Source: Mycolicibacterium fortuitum subsp. fortuitum (lineage in GTDB: Bacteria > Actinomycetota > Actinomycetes > Mycobacteriales > Mycobacteriaceae). Taken from it: 64,000 nucleotides of DNA. This document shows positions 54,478 to 62,905 of the stretch, piece after piece. Where the stretch lies: the NCBI RefSeq assembly GCF_022179545.1, contig NZ_AP025518.1:3782001-3846000 (forward strand), given 5' to 3'. How positions within the stretch are numbered: position 1 is the stretch's first letter; every line of letters starts with the position of its first letter. The notes under the pieces are model-generated. The model worked only from the letters and a program-made list of their open reading frames with translations, had not been told where the DNA came from and searched no databases. The position numbers and the translations under genes are program-made.

Positions 54478-55230
54478 ATGGCGAAAACCCGCACTGCCGC
54501 AGAAACCAAGGCGGCAAAGGCCGAGGCGAAGGCTGCCCGTAAGGCGGCCTCGAAGCAGCGGCGCAGTCAGCTCTGGCAGGCATTCCAGATTCAGCGCAAA
54601 GAGGACAAGCGACTGCTGCCCTACATGATCGGCGCGTTCGTGCTGATCGTGGCTGCCGCTGTGGTCGCCGGTCTGCTCATCGGCGGGTTCACCATGTACA
54701 CGATGATTCCCCTGGGCGTCGTGCTGGGCGCGTTGGTCGCCTTCATCATCTTCGGCCGGCGGGCCCAGAAGTCGGTGTACAAGAAGGCCGAAGGCCAGAC
54801 GGGTGCCGCGGCCTGGGCGCTGGACAACCTGCGCGGCAAGTGGCGGGTCACGCCCGGCGTCGCCGCGACGGGTCACTTCGACGCGGTGCACCGGGTGATC
54901 GGCCGTCCCGGTGTGATCTTCGTCGGCGAGGGTTCGGCCAACCGGGTCAAACCGCTGCTCGCGCAGGAGAAGAAGCGCACTGCTCGCCTGGTCGGCGATA
55001 TCCCGATCTACGACATCGTGGTCGGCAACGGTGAGGGTGAGGTGCCGCTGTCCAAGCTGGAGCGCCACCTGAACAAGCTGCCGGCGAACATCACCGTCAA
55101 GCAGATGGACTCGATCGAGTCGCGGCTGGCCGCGCTTGGCACCAAGGCCGGCCCGGCGGGAATGCCCAAGGGCCCGATGCCGGCCGGCGCGAAGATGCGT
55201 GGCGTGCAGCGCACGGTGCGCCGCCGCTAG
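54478..55230 (+). CDS. DUF4191 membrane protein (Rv2219-like)
   Basis: Protein of 250 aa. The N-terminus is an Ala/Lys-rich helix (TKAAKAEAKAARKAASKQRR). Two transmembrane helices follow (about residues 50-72 and 76-95). The cytoplasmic domain has WALDNLRGKWRVTPGVAATGHFDAVHRVIGRPGVIFVGEG and a basic tail rich in Pro, Gly and Met. This is the DUF4191 layout found next to lipA in actinobacteria. The function is unknown. Confidence 0.9.
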   Translation: MAKTRTAAETKAAKAEAKAARKAASKQRRSQLWQAFQIQRKEDKRLLPYMIGAFVLIVAAAVVAGLLIGGFTMYTMIPLGVVLGALVAFIIFGRRAQKSVYKKAEGQTGAAAWALDNLRGKWRVTPGVAATGHFDAVHRVIGRPGVIFVGEGSANRVKPLLAQEKKRTARLVGDIPIYDIVVGNGEGEVPLSKLERHLNKLPANITVKQMDSIESRLAALGTKAGPAGMPKGPMPAGAKMRGVQRTVRRR

Positions 55231-55244
55231 CCGCGGACGACGAG

Positions 55245-55721
55245 CTAGCGGCGCACCACCGCGGTCTTCGAGGCCAGGTCATGCAGGCCTCGATGGTCCG
55301 CGTCGGTGAACAGTGCCGGGATCACCAGCACGATCAAGAGGTTGCGGGTGAGTGCCCGGCCCAGCCCCACATGGTCACGGCCGTCGAGCGGGATCACCAC
55401 CAGGCCCAGCAGGTACTGGCCCGGGGTGAAGCCGAACAACCGCACCGCTGCGACCCCGATCACCAGCCACACCAGCAGCGCGATGTTCCGGAAGTCCATC
55501 GAGTACAGCAGCTGATCGCGACTCATCAGGCCGAAGGCCACCGCCACCACGGCGGTCAGACCAAGGGCGATCAGCCAATCGGCCATGAGCGCACCGATCC
55601 GGCGGCCGAAGCGGGCGATCGAACCGGACCCCTGCTGGGGCAGTCCGAGCCGCTCACCCGGATATCCACTGGCGGGGTCGGAGGCAGGTCCGGACAGCCA
55701 AGTTCCCATCGTGCGCGACAT
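55245..55721 (-). CDS. RDD family membrane protein (Rv2219A-like)
   Basis: Protein of 158 aa with the RDD-family pattern: IARFGRRIGALMADWLIALGLT (Arg and Asp in the first helix), a second helix, then GFTPGQYLLGLVVIPLDG and GLGRALTRNLLIVLVIP. About three transmembrane helices are predicted. The function is unknown; RDD proteins are often small membrane partners or transporters. ATG 55721 follows TATTCT by 6 nt (leaderless). It is divergent from glnA1. Confidence 0.88.
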   Translation of the reverse strand: MSRTMGTWLSGPASDPASGYPGERLGLPQQGSGSIARFGRRIGALMADWLIALGLTAVVAVAFGLMSRDQLLYSMDFRNIALLVWLVIGVAAVRLFGFTPGQYLLGLVVIPLDGRDHVGLGRALTRNLLIVLVIPALFTDADHRGLHDLASKTAVVRR

Positions 55722-55727
55722 AGGGCC

Positions 55728-55733
55728 AGAATA
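55728..55733 (-). promoter_or_regulatory. Leaderless -10 box of the RDD gene
   Basis: TATTCT on the minus strand, 6 nt, then ATG 55721. There is no Shine-Dalgarno sequence in between. Confidence 0.55.
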
Positions 55734-55788
55734 GGCGGAGCCGGTTCGGTGACGGTCAGTAGCTCATGTCACAGAGAACGGTCATCGC

Positions 55789-55842
55789 GTAACTTGCGCG
55801 CAACATATGGTTGACGACTGCGCAACATCGTGTCCTTAGCGT
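55789..55842 (+). promoter_or_regulatory. glnA1 control region with GlnR-like site
   Basis: GTAAC-TTGCGC-GCAAC (55789-55804) fits the paired GlnR half-site pattern (GTNAC-N6-GNAAC). Just downstream, TTGACG (55811-55816) and TAGCGT (55837-55842, spacing 20) are the best promoter elements, with transcription starting near 55849. GlnR binding upstream of the -35 is expected to activate under nitrogen limitation. Spacing is not ideal, so a second promoter is likely. Confidence 0.5.
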
Positions 55843-55876
55843 CAACCCGCGGGTTACCAGTAAAGGAGAACACTCA

Positions 55877-57313
55877 GTGGCAGAAAAGACGTCCGACGAC
55901 ATCTTCAAGCTGATCAAGGACGAGAACGTCGAGTACGTCGACATTCGCTTCTGCGATCTGCCCGGCGTCGTCCAGCACTTCTCGATCCCGGCGTCGGCGT
56001 TCGACGAGAGCGTCTTCGAGGACGGCCTCGCGTTCGACGGCTCGTCGGTCCGCGGCTTCCAGTCGATCCACGAGTCCGACATGATGCTGCTGCCGGACCC
56101 CGACACCGCCCGCATCGACCCGTTCCGCGCCGCCAAGACGCTGAACCTGAACTTCTTCGTGCACGACCCGTTCACTCGCGAGGCGTACTCCCGCGACCCG
56201 CGCAACGTGGCCCGCAAGGCGGAGAACTACCTGGCCAGCACCGGTATCGCCGACACCTGTTACTTCGGCGCCGAGGCCGAGTTCTACATCTTCGACTCGG
56301 TGAGCTTCGACTCGCGGATGAACGGCACCTTCTACGAGGTGGATTCCGAGTCCGCGTGGTGGAACACCGGTGAGCCCTCCGAGGCCGACGGCCGCCCCAA
56401 CCTCGGTTACAAGGTCCGCCCCAAGGGCGGCTACTTCCCGGTGGCGCCGTACGACCACTACGTCGACCTGCGCGACGAGATGTCGACCAACCTGATCAAC
56501 GCCGGGTTCACCCTGGAGCGCGGCCACCACGAGGTGGGCACCGCCGGCCAGGCCGAGATCAACTACAAGTTCAACACCCTGCTGCACGCGGCCGACGACG
56601 TGTTGCTGTTCAAGTACATCATCAAGAACACCGCGTGGCAGAACGGCAAGACCGTCACCTTCATGCCCAAGCCGCTGTTCGGTGACAACGGGTCCGGCAT
56701 GCACGCCCACCAGTCGCTGTGGAAGGACGGCAAGCCGCTGTTCCACGACGAGTCCGGCTACGCGGGCCTGTCCGACACCGCCCGCCACTACATCGGCGGC
56801 ATCCTGCACCACGCCCCGTCGCTGCTGGCGTTCACCAACCCGACGGTGAACTCCTACAAGCGTCTGGTGCCCGGCTACGAGGCCCCGATCAACCTGGTCT
56901 ACAGCCAGCGCAACCGCTCGGCCTGCGTGCGTATCCCGATCACCGGCAACAACCCGAAGGCCAAGCGCCTCGAGTTCCGCTGCCCGGACAGCTCGGGTAA
57001 CCCGTACCTGGCGTTCGCGGCCATGCTGATGGCCGGCATCGACGGCATCAAGAAGAAGATCGAGCCGCTGGCCCCGGTCGACAAGGACCTCTACGAGCTG
57101 CCGCCGGACGAGGCCGCCAACATCCCGCAGGCGCCGACCTCGCTGGCCGCGGTCATCGACAAGCTCGAAGAGGATCACGAGTACCTCACCGAGGGTGGCG
57201 TGTTCACCGAGGACCTGATCGAGACCTGGATCTCCTACAAGCGGGAGAACGAGATCATGCCGATCCAGATCCGGCCTCACCCGTACGAGTTCTCGCTCTA
57301 CTACGACGTTTAG
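55877..57313 (+). CDS. glnA1: Glutamine synthetase type I GlnA1
   Basis: Makes glutamine from glutamate, ammonia and ATP; a dodecamer in the family. The 478-aa protein has [31 protein letters not shown] metal Glu residues, [33 protein letters not shown], and [10 protein letters not shown]. Tyr406 in [10 protein letters not shown] is the adenylylation site used by GlnE, encoded 2.5 kb away. GTG 55877 has AAGGAG 9 nt upstream. The gene is monocistronic with a strong terminator. In pathogenic mycobacteria this enzyme is also exported. Confidence 0.97.
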   Translation: MAEKTSDDIFKLIKDENVEYVDIRFCDLPGVVQHFSIPASAFDESVFEDGLAFDGSSVRGFQSIHESDMMLLPDPDTARIDPFRAAKTLNLNFFVHDPFTREAYSRDPRNVARKAENYLASTGIADTCYFGAEAEFYIFDSVSFDSRMNGTFYEVDSESAWWNTGEPSEADGRPNLGYKVRPKGGYFPVAPYDHYVDLRDEMSTNLINAGFTLERGHHEVGTAGQAEINYKFNTLLHAADDVLLFKYIIKNTAWQNGKTVTFMPKPLFGDNGSGMHAHQSLWKDGKPLFHDESGYAGLSDTARHYIGGILHHAPSLLAFTNPTVNSYKRLVPGYEAPINLVYSQRNRSACVRIPITGNNPKAKRLEFRCPDSSGNPYLAFAAMLMAGIDGIKKKIEPLAPVDKDLYELPPDEAANIPQAPTSLAAVIDKLEEDHEYLTEGGVFTEDLIETWISYKRENEIMPIQIRPHPYEFSLYYDV

Positions 57314-57327
57314 TCGGCACCGCCGAC

Positions 57328-57351
57328 GCGACGTGTAACGCGACGTGTAAC
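57328..57351. repeat. Tandem 12-bp repeat after glnA1
   Basis: Two exact copies of GCGACGTGTAAC stand head to tail between the glnA1 stop and its terminator. Each carries GTAAC, so the pair is GTAAC-N7-GTAAC. This is close to, but not, a GlnR spacing. It may be a replication-slippage duplication. Confidence 0.6.
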
Positions 57352-57360
57352 CAGTAGCGC

Positions 57361-57416
57361 GAGCAGACGCCAACACCCCCAATTTCCCTGGATTTTGGGG
57401 GTGTTCGCGTCTGCTC
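57361..57416 (+). terminator. Long-stem terminator after glnA1
   Basis: A 20-bp stem (57361-57380 with 57397-57416) has a single mismatch and a 16-nt loop. The stem is unusually long and GC-rich. There is no following T-run. The dtd -10 box begins 12 nt after it, so it also insulates dtd. Confidence 0.75.
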
Positions 57417-57427
57417 GGCACTCCAAG

Positions 57428-57433
57428 CACAAT
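57428..57433 (+). promoter_or_regulatory. Leaderless -10 box of dtd
   Basis: CACAAT, 6 nt, then ATG 57440. There is no Shine-Dalgarno sequence. It supports ATG 57440 rather than an in-frame start 45 nt upstream inside the terminator stem. Confidence 0.45.
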
Positions 57434-57439
57434 GGACCG

Positions 57440-57871
57440 ATGCGTGTTCTGGTGCAGCGGGTGACGACGGCGAGGGTGAGCGTTGACGGCGAGATCGTCG
57501 GAGCCATCGATCCGAATCCGCAGGGACTGCTCGCCCTGGTCGGCGTCACCCACGACGACGATGCCGCCAAGGCCCGCCGGATGGCCGAAAAGCTCTGGCA
57601 GTTACGGATTCTCGACGGCGAAAAGTCTGCTGCCGATGTCGCCGCACCGATCCTGGTGATCAGTCAATTCACGCTGTACGCAAACACCGACAAGGGCAGG
57701 CGGCCGTCGTGGAACGCGGCCGCGCCGGGTCCCGTCGCCGAGCCTCTGGTCGACGAATTTGCCGAGGCACTCAGGAAGTTGGGTGCGGTTGCGCAAACAG
57801 GAGTTTTCGGTGCGGATATGCAGGTGGAACTGGTCAATGACGGGCCCGTAACGGTGTTGCTGGAGCTCTGA
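57440..57871 (+). CDS. dtd: D-aminoacyl-tRNA deacylase
   Basis: Removes D-amino acids (and glycine from tRNA-Ala) from mischarged tRNA. The 143-aa protein begins [18 protein letters not shown] and has the two active-site signatures: [18 protein letters not shown] (S-Q-F-T-L-Y) and the Gly-cisPro motif near the C-terminus, [12 protein letters not shown]. In M. tuberculosis dtd lies elsewhere (Rv1897c). Confidence 0.93.
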   Translation: MRVLVQRVTTARVSVDGEIVGAIDPNPQGLLALVGVTHDDDAAKARRMAEKLWQLRILDGEKSAADVAAPILVISQFTLYANTDKGRRPSWNAAAPGPVAEPLVDEFAEALRKLGAVAQTGVFGADMQVELVNDGPVTVLLEL

Positions 57872-57890
57872 GTTTTCTGCGGGCGCCGAG

Positions 57891-57896
57891 TATTGT
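57891..57896 (+). promoter_or_regulatory. Leaderless -10 box of doxX
   Basis: TATTGT, 6 nt, then ATG 57903, within the 31-bp gap after dtd. Confidence 0.5.
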
Positions 57897-57902
57897 CAGC
57901 AC

Positions 57903-58316
57903 ATGACGACCAACTTGGACACCCGACTGAGCTCCATCTCTCCCGCTGTCATCAGCTTGTTCCGCGTCGTGTTCGGTCTGCTGTTCGCCATCCACGGTGC
58001 ATCCAAACTCTTTGCCTGGCCCGTCGATTCGGGAAGCGGCGCTGTCCCGGTGGGCACCTGGCCGTATTGGTACGCCGGTGTTCTCGAGCTGGTTCTGGGC
58101 CTGCTCATCATGGTGGGATTGTTCACCCGGATCGCCGCGTTCATCGCCGCGGGCCAGATGGCGTTCGCCTACTTCACCGAGCATCAGCCCAATGGCCTGT
58201 TCCCGATCGAGAACGGCGGCGAACTCGCTGTGCTGTACTGCTTCGGCTTCCTGCTGTTGGCCGCGATCGGTGGTGGCGCCTACGGACTGGACGCGGCGCT
58301 CAGAAAGCGCACTTAG
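57903..58316 (+). CDS. DoxX family membrane protein
   Basis: Protein of 137 aa with four transmembrane helices. It has ISLFRVVFGLLFAIHGASKLFAW (first helix, with the DoxX Gly-x-x-Lys), YAGVLELVLGLLIMVGLFTRIAA and a C-terminal helix FGFLLLAAIGGGAYGLD. DoxX proteins act in membrane redox complexes in some mycobacteria (with SodA and SseA). Neither partner is nearby, so the role is open. It overlaps the convergent oxidoreductase gene by 4 nt. Confidence 0.88.
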   Translation: MTTNLDTRLSSISPAVISLFRVVFGLLFAIHGASKLFAWPVDSGSGAVPVGTWPYWYAGVLELVLGLLIMVGLFTRIAAFIAAGQMAFAYFTEHQPNGLFPIENGGELAVLYCFGFLLLAAIGGGAYGLDAALRKRT

Positions 58317-59170
58317 TCCAGCGCGAGATCCTTGCGGAATCGCTTCATCCCGTCGATCTTCTCGGCCAGTGTGGCGGCAGGACCGGAGTAGAACATCCAC
58401 GGCATGGTGATGATGCCCTGGATACCGCCTGCCTCCGCACGCGCATAGTGTTCGGGGGTGAAGGCGTCGGTCAGCGGCGTGATGATGGTGAAATCGTCCA
58501 TCGTCAAACCCTTTTCGGCGCGCAATTCGCGCAGCCGGTCCACTCGTTGCAGCGCCTCGTCGGTGGAGATCAGGTCGCCGATCCAGCCGTCGTGGCGCGC
58601 CGCGCGGCGCAGTGCGATGTCGGACAGTCCGCCGACGTAGATCGGAATCGGCGGCGGAGTGGGCTCCATCTCGAGCCGGGGCGTCGAGTAGAACTCGCCG
58701 TCGAACTCGGTCCATCCGGGAGACCACAGCTTCTTCATCAACTCGAGCATCTCGTCGGTACGCTTGCCGCGCCGCGCGAACTGCTGCCCGAGCAGCTCGA
58801 ACTCCTCCTCGCACCAGCCGACGCCGATGCCCAGCTCCAGCCGCCCATCGGCCAGATAGGCCGCGGTACCAATGGCTTTCGCCGCCGAGTACGGATCACG
58901 CATGGCGGGCAGGTAGACGGTGGTGACGAACTTGCACCGGCTGGTCACCAGCGCGAGCGCGCCGATCATCACCCACGGGTCCGGCCAATCGGTGAACGCC
59001 TCCCAGCGCCGCTTTCCGTCCTTGGTGTACGGATACGGCGTGGACAGTGTTTCCAGGTTCACCACATGGTCCGGGATGCCCATTCCGTCGTAGCCGAGGT
59101 CGTCTGCGGCCCTGGCCACTTCCACGGCCTCCCGGGTATCCATGAAGGCCAGGCTGACGTAGAACTTCAT
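58313..59170 (-). CDS. LLM-class F420-dependent oxidoreductase
   Basis: Luciferase-like TIM-barrel flavin-type enzyme (285 aa) expected to use coenzyme F420. It starts MKFYVSLAFMDTREAVEVARAADDLGYDGMGIPDHV, a typical LLM N-terminus. LGIGVGWCEEEFELLGQQFARRGKRTDEMLELMKKLW is the conserved cofactor region, and PIPIYVGGLSDIALRRAARHDGWIGD the later one. The substrate is unknown. The ATG overlaps the stop of the thioesterase gene (ATGA), so the two are co-translated and may act on related substrates. Confidence 0.9.
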   Translation of the reverse strand: MKFYVSLAFMDTREAVEVARAADDLGYDGMGIPDHVVNLETLSTPYPYTKDGKRRWEAFTDWPDPWVMIGALALVTSRCKFVTTVYLPAMRDPYSAAKAIGTAAYLADGRLELGIGVGWCEEEFELLGQQFARRGKRTDEMLELMKKLWSPGWTEFDGEFYSTPRLEMEPTPPPIPIYVGGLSDIALRRAARHDGWIGDLISTDEALQRVDRLRELRAEKGLTMDDFTIITPLTDAFTPEHYARAEAGGIQGIITMPWMFYSGPAATLAEKIDGMKRFRKDLALD

Positions 59171-59796
59171 CCGGCGTCCCGTGCCCAGGCCGGAGTGATG
59201 AAGACACCTTCGGCCTCGACGGTGATGCCGTCACCGTCGCTGATGTGGCCCCGGGCAAAGGTTTTGACGCCTTCGGTCCGGTCGATGTAGGCCTCGGCGC
59301 GTAGCGGCCCCAGCGGTGTGCCGCGGTTGTACCGGCATGTGATGGTCCCGGTGTAGCGCGGCTCGTTCAGTCCCCCGCTGGCCACCTCGCCGAGAATGTG
59401 ATCGAGCACCAACGCGCAGATGCCGCCGTGCACCCAGCCCAGTGGACCTTCATAGGCGGCGCCGAGCACGAATTCACTCCAGCAGCTGCCGTCCTCGGCG
59501 TGCTCGATCACCAGCGGCGGGGCCAGCGCGTTGCGCAGGCCTACGACGGGGTTGGCCCATACCACCGGACGGTTGGTCTCGGCGTGCAGCATGGCGTGCG
59601 GTCCATCGCGCTGTTCGCGGCGCAGCGAGGCGGTCACGGCCTCGACGGCGGCAGTGGCGTCAGCGATGGTCTGCGGGTCCACCTGGGTACGCACACCGGC
59701 GTCCACGAGTTCGCGCATGGCCCGCGCGAACGGCTCGTAGACAGCTTCGAGGCGATCGTGCTCGGCCGCGCTGATGACGTCGAACGTGTGCTGCAT
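59167..59796 (-). CDS. PaaI/hotdog-fold thioesterase family protein
   Basis: Protein of 209 aa. The N-terminal ~90 residues are helical and not typical. The C-terminal ~120 residues form a hotdog domain: AAYEGPLGWVHGGICALVLDHILGEVA (the H-G-G segment with the helix) and ARGHISDGDGITVEAEGVFI. This matches the acyl-CoA thioesterase family, of which several mycobacterial members are known. GGGAG lies 5 nt before ATG. It forms a two-gene unit with the F420-dependent oxidoreductase, with a promoter just upstream. Confidence 0.87.
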   Translation of the reverse strand: MQHTFDVISAAEHDRLEAVYEPFARAMRELVDAGVRTQVDPQTIADATAAVEAVTASLRREQRDGPHAMLHAETNRPVVWANPVVGLRNALAPPLVIEHAEDGSCWSEFVLGAAYEGPLGWVHGGICALVLDHILGEVASGGLNEPRYTGTITCRYNRGTPLGPLRAEAYIDRTEGVKTFARGHISDGDGITVEAEGVFITPAWARDAG

Positions 59797-59815
59797 CCGG
59801 ACTCCCAGTGAATTG

Positions 59816-59821
59816 GTTATA
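59816..59821 (-). promoter_or_regulatory. Putative -10 box of the thioesterase-oxidoreductase unit
   Basis: TATAAC on the minus strand, 19 nt before ATG 59796, leaves a short leader carrying GGGAG. No clear -35 is visible. Confidence 0.45.
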
Positions 59822-59863
59822 CGCCCTTATTAACACCACCCACTGCGGCCTCCTGCAGCGGGG

Positions 59864-62800
59864 CTACTCCCCGCCGAAAATCTTGCGGACCACACCCTTC
59901 GCCCGACGCGTCACCCGCAGGTAGTTGTCCAGGAATTCCCCGCCGTCGTCGCTGCCCCACCCGGCCGCCAAGGCGACCGCGTTGAGCTGACGGCCCGGAC
60001 CCGGCAGCTGATCGGTGGGTTTGCCGCGCACCAGCACCAGGGCGTTGCGGGCCCGCGTGGCCGTGAGCCAGGCCTCCCGTAACAACTCGACGTCGCTCTC
60101 GGCGACCAGCTCGGCCGCACCGATCGCGTCGAGGGTCTGCAATGTCGAAGTGTTGTGCAGCGCAGGCACATTGTGGGCGTAACGCAGCTGGAGCAACTGC
60201 ACGGTCCATTCGATGTCGGCCAGCCCGCCACGTCCCAGCTTGGTGTGCGTGTTGGGGTCCGCGCCTCGGGGCAGCCGTTCGGCGTCCACCCGAGCCTTGA
60301 TCCGGCGGATCTCCTGGACGGCTTCGGCCGACACCCCGCCGGCGGGGTACCGCGTCTTGTCGGCGATGAGCAGAAAGCGTTCGCCGAGTTCCAGATCGCC
60401 GGCCACGCGGTGAGCCCGCAGCAGGGCCTGAAGTTCCCACGGCTGAGCCCACTGGTCGTAGTAGGCCGCGTACGAGGCCAGCGTGCGCACCAGAGGGCCG
60501 TTGCGGCCCTCCGGGCGCAGGCCGGTGTCGACCTCCAGCGGCGGGTCCGCGCTCGGTGTTCCCAACAGTGCCCTGACCTGTTCGGCGATGCTCACCGACC
60601 AGCGCACTGCCGCAGCGTCTTCGACACCGGCATTCGGCTCGCACACGAACATCACGTCGGCATCCGAGCCATATCCGAGCTCGCCACCGCCGAGGCGGCC
60701 CATCCCGATGACGGCGATGCGGGCGGGCACACCGGATCCGGGTGTGTTGGCCCGGATGACCGCGTCGAGTGCGGCCTGCAGCACGGCGACCCACACCGAG
60801 GTCAGCGCCTTGCACACATCGGTCACGTCTAGCAGCCCGAGGACGTCGGCGGACGCGATGCGGGCCAGTTCCCGACGGCGCAGGGTGCGGGCTGCGGCGA
60901 TGCCGCGCACCGGGTCGGGGTGGCGACCGGCCGAGGCCACCAGGGCGCGGGCCACGCTGTCGGGATCACCGTCGAGCAGTTTCGGCCCGTTGGGCCCGTC
61001 GGCGTAGAGCTGGATCACCTCGGGGGCCCGCATCAGCAGTTCGGGGATGTAGGCGGAGGTGCCCAGCACCCGCATCAGCCGCTTGGCCACCGCGCCCTCG
61101 TCGCGCAGGGTCGACAGGTACCAGCGCTGCTCGGCCAGCTCCTCACTGATCCGCCGGTAGGCCAGCAGGCCGGCGTCCGGGTCGGGGGTGTCCGAAAGCC
61201 AGTCCAGCAGGGTCGGTAGCAGCACCTGCTGCACGGTGCCGCGGCGTCCGCTCTGGCTGGTGAGGGCGGCCAGGTGGGTCAGCGCGCTCTGCGGTCCTTC
61301 GTAACCCAGTGCGGCCAGCTGCCGTTCGGCCGCTTCGGTGCTCATACCGGCACCGATACCGACCGCCGGTTGGCCCACCGATTCCAGCAGCGGTTGGTAG
61401 AAGAGCTTGGCGTGCAACCGCGATACCCGCATGCTCTGCCGTTTGAGTTCCTCGCGCAGCACGCCTGCCGCGTCGTGGCGGCCGTCGGGCCGCACGTGCG
61501 CCGCGCGGGCCAGCCAGCGGTAGGCCTCATCGTCGCCGTCGTCGGGCAGCATGTGGGTGCGCTTGAGCCGCTGCAGTTGCAGCCGGTGTTCGAGCAGTCG
61601 CAGGAATTCGTAGGAGGCGGTCATGTTGGCGGTGTCGTCGCGCCCGATGTAGCCGCCCTCGCCGAGAGCCGACAGTGCATCGACGGTGGAGGCCACATGC
61701 AGCGAGTCGTCGTTGCGCCCGTGCACCAATTGCAAGAGCTGAACGGCGAATTCGACGTCGCGCAGGCCACCTGTGCCCAGTTTGAGTTCGCGGGCCCGCA
61801 CACCGGCGGGAACGAGTTCCTCGACACGTCGGCGCATGGCCTGGACCTCGGGAACGAAATCCTCACGCTCGCATGCGGTCCACACCATGGGCATCAGCGC
61901 CTCGATGTAAGCCTTGCCGAGTTCGGCGTCGCCCGCGGCGGGACGTGCCTTGAGCAGTGCCTGGAACTCCCAGGTTTTTGCCCAGCGCTGGTAGTAGGCG
62001 ACGTGGGATTCCAGGGTCCGGACCAATTGGCCGCGTTTGCCTTCCGGACGCAGGGCGGCGTCGACCTCGAAGAATGCGTCGGCGGCGAACCGCATCATCT
62101 CGCCGGCCACCCGGGTCGCGGTGGCCAGATTGTCGTCGCCGTCGCCCTCGGGGATGGCCTCGCCGACGAAGATGACGTCGACATCGCTGACGTAATTCAG
62201 TTCGCGCGCACCGCATTTGCCCATCGCGATGACGGCCAGCCGGGGCTGCTTCCCTTCTTCACACACAACCCGGGTGGCCACCGTCAGCGCCGCACCCAGT
62301 GCCGCGTCGGCCAGGTCGGAGAGGTGGGCGGCAACGTCGACGAACGGCAGCACAGGCTCGTTCTCGACGGTCGAGGCCACATCGAGGGCGGCCAGGATCA
62401 GCAGCCGGTCGCGGTAGAGATCGCGCAGTGCGGGTACGGCACTGCTTGTGCCCCTGTCGATCTCGGCGTTTTCGGCAGCAGCGGTGAAGATCCGGTGCAG
62501 CTCCTCGACCCCGGGCAGCTGCGCGGGCCCGACCAACAGCCGCCACGACTCCGGGTGGGCGATGAGGTGGTCGCCGAGCGCCAGGGAGGAGCCCAGCACC
62601 CCGAACAGCCGGCCGCGCAATGCCTTGTCGGTGAGCAGCCGGCGGTGGAGTTCGTCGGCACCGGCTTCGAGGGCATCGGTGAGGCGCACCATGGCCAGCA
62701 GTGCGACGTCGGCGTCAGGTGCGCGCGACAGCGACCACAGCAGCTCGACGTGGGCCTCGGTGTTCCAGCCGAGCTGCTCCAGGTGGGCCGCTGCCTGCGG

Positions 62801-62869
62801 ATGCACCAGGCCGAGCCGACCGACGCTGGGCAGTTTCGGGCGATCGGTTGCAGGCTTTGGCACGTTCAC
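59864..62869 (-). CDS. glnE: Bifunctional glutamine-synthetase adenylyltransferase/deadenylylase
   Basis: Controls GlnA1 by adding or removing AMP at its tyrosine. The 1001-aa protein has two nucleotidyltransferase halves. The N-terminal (deadenylylase) half has [20 protein letters not shown] with the D-x-D motif. The C-terminal (adenylylase) half has [20 protein letters not shown], again with both Asp. Both active sites look intact. [13 protein letters not shown] opens the protein. A second GTG (62863) lies 7 nt after TACCGT and may be the true leaderless start. glnA2 lies just upstream on the same strand. Confidence 0.95.
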   Translation of the reverse strand: MNVPKPATDRPKLPSVGRLGLVHPQAAAHLEQLGWNTEAHVELLWSLSRAPDADVALLAMVRLTDALEAGADELHRRLLTDKALRGRLFGVLGSSLALGDHLIAHPESWRLLVGPAQLPGVEELHRIFTAAAENAEIDRGTSSAVPALRDLYRDRLLILAALDVASTVENEPVLPFVDVAAHLSDLADAALGAALTVATRVVCEEGKQPRLAVIAMGKCGARELNYVSDVDVIFVGEAIPEGDGDDNLATATRVAGEMMRFAADAFFEVDAALRPEGKRGQLVRTLESHVAYYQRWAKTWEFQALLKARPAAGDAELGKAYIEALMPMVWTACEREDFVPEVQAMRRRVEELVPAGVRARELKLGTGGLRDVEFAVQLLQLVHGRNDDSLHVASTVDALSALGEGGYIGRDDTANMTASYEFLRLLEHRLQLQRLKRTHMLPDDGDDEAYRWLARAAHVRPDGRHDAAGVLREELKRQSMRVSRLHAKLFYQPLLESVGQPAVGIGAGMSTEAAERQLAALGYEGPQSALTHLAALTSQSGRRGTVQQVLLPTLLDWLSDTPDPDAGLLAYRRISEELAEQRWYLSTLRDEGAVAKRLMRVLGTSAYIPELLMRAPEVIQLYADGPNGPKLLDGDPDSVARALVASAGRHPDPVRGIAAARTLRRRELARIASADVLGLLDVTDVCKALTSVWVAVLQAALDAVIRANTPGSGVPARIAVIGMGRLGGGELGYGSDADVMFVCEPNAGVEDAAAVRWSVSIAEQVRALLGTPSADPPLEVDTGLRPEGRNGPLVRTLASYAAYYDQWAQPWELQALLRAHRVAGDLELGERFLLIADKTRYPAGGVSAEAVQEIRRIKARVDAERLPRGADPNTHTKLGRGGLADIEWTVQLLQLRYAHNVPALHNTSTLQTLDAIGAAELVAESDVELLREAWLTATRARNALVLVRGKPTDQLPGPGRQLNAVALAAGWGSDDGGEFLDNYLRVTRRAKGVVRKIFGGE

Positions 62870-62905
62870 GACGGTAGCGCACGAACCTTCGACGATGTCC
62901 CCGGC

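Noticed and set aside
55768..55782. Additional GlnR site at GTCAC upstream of glnA1
   Set aside because: Only one half-site matches; the second half does not fit at the required spacing.
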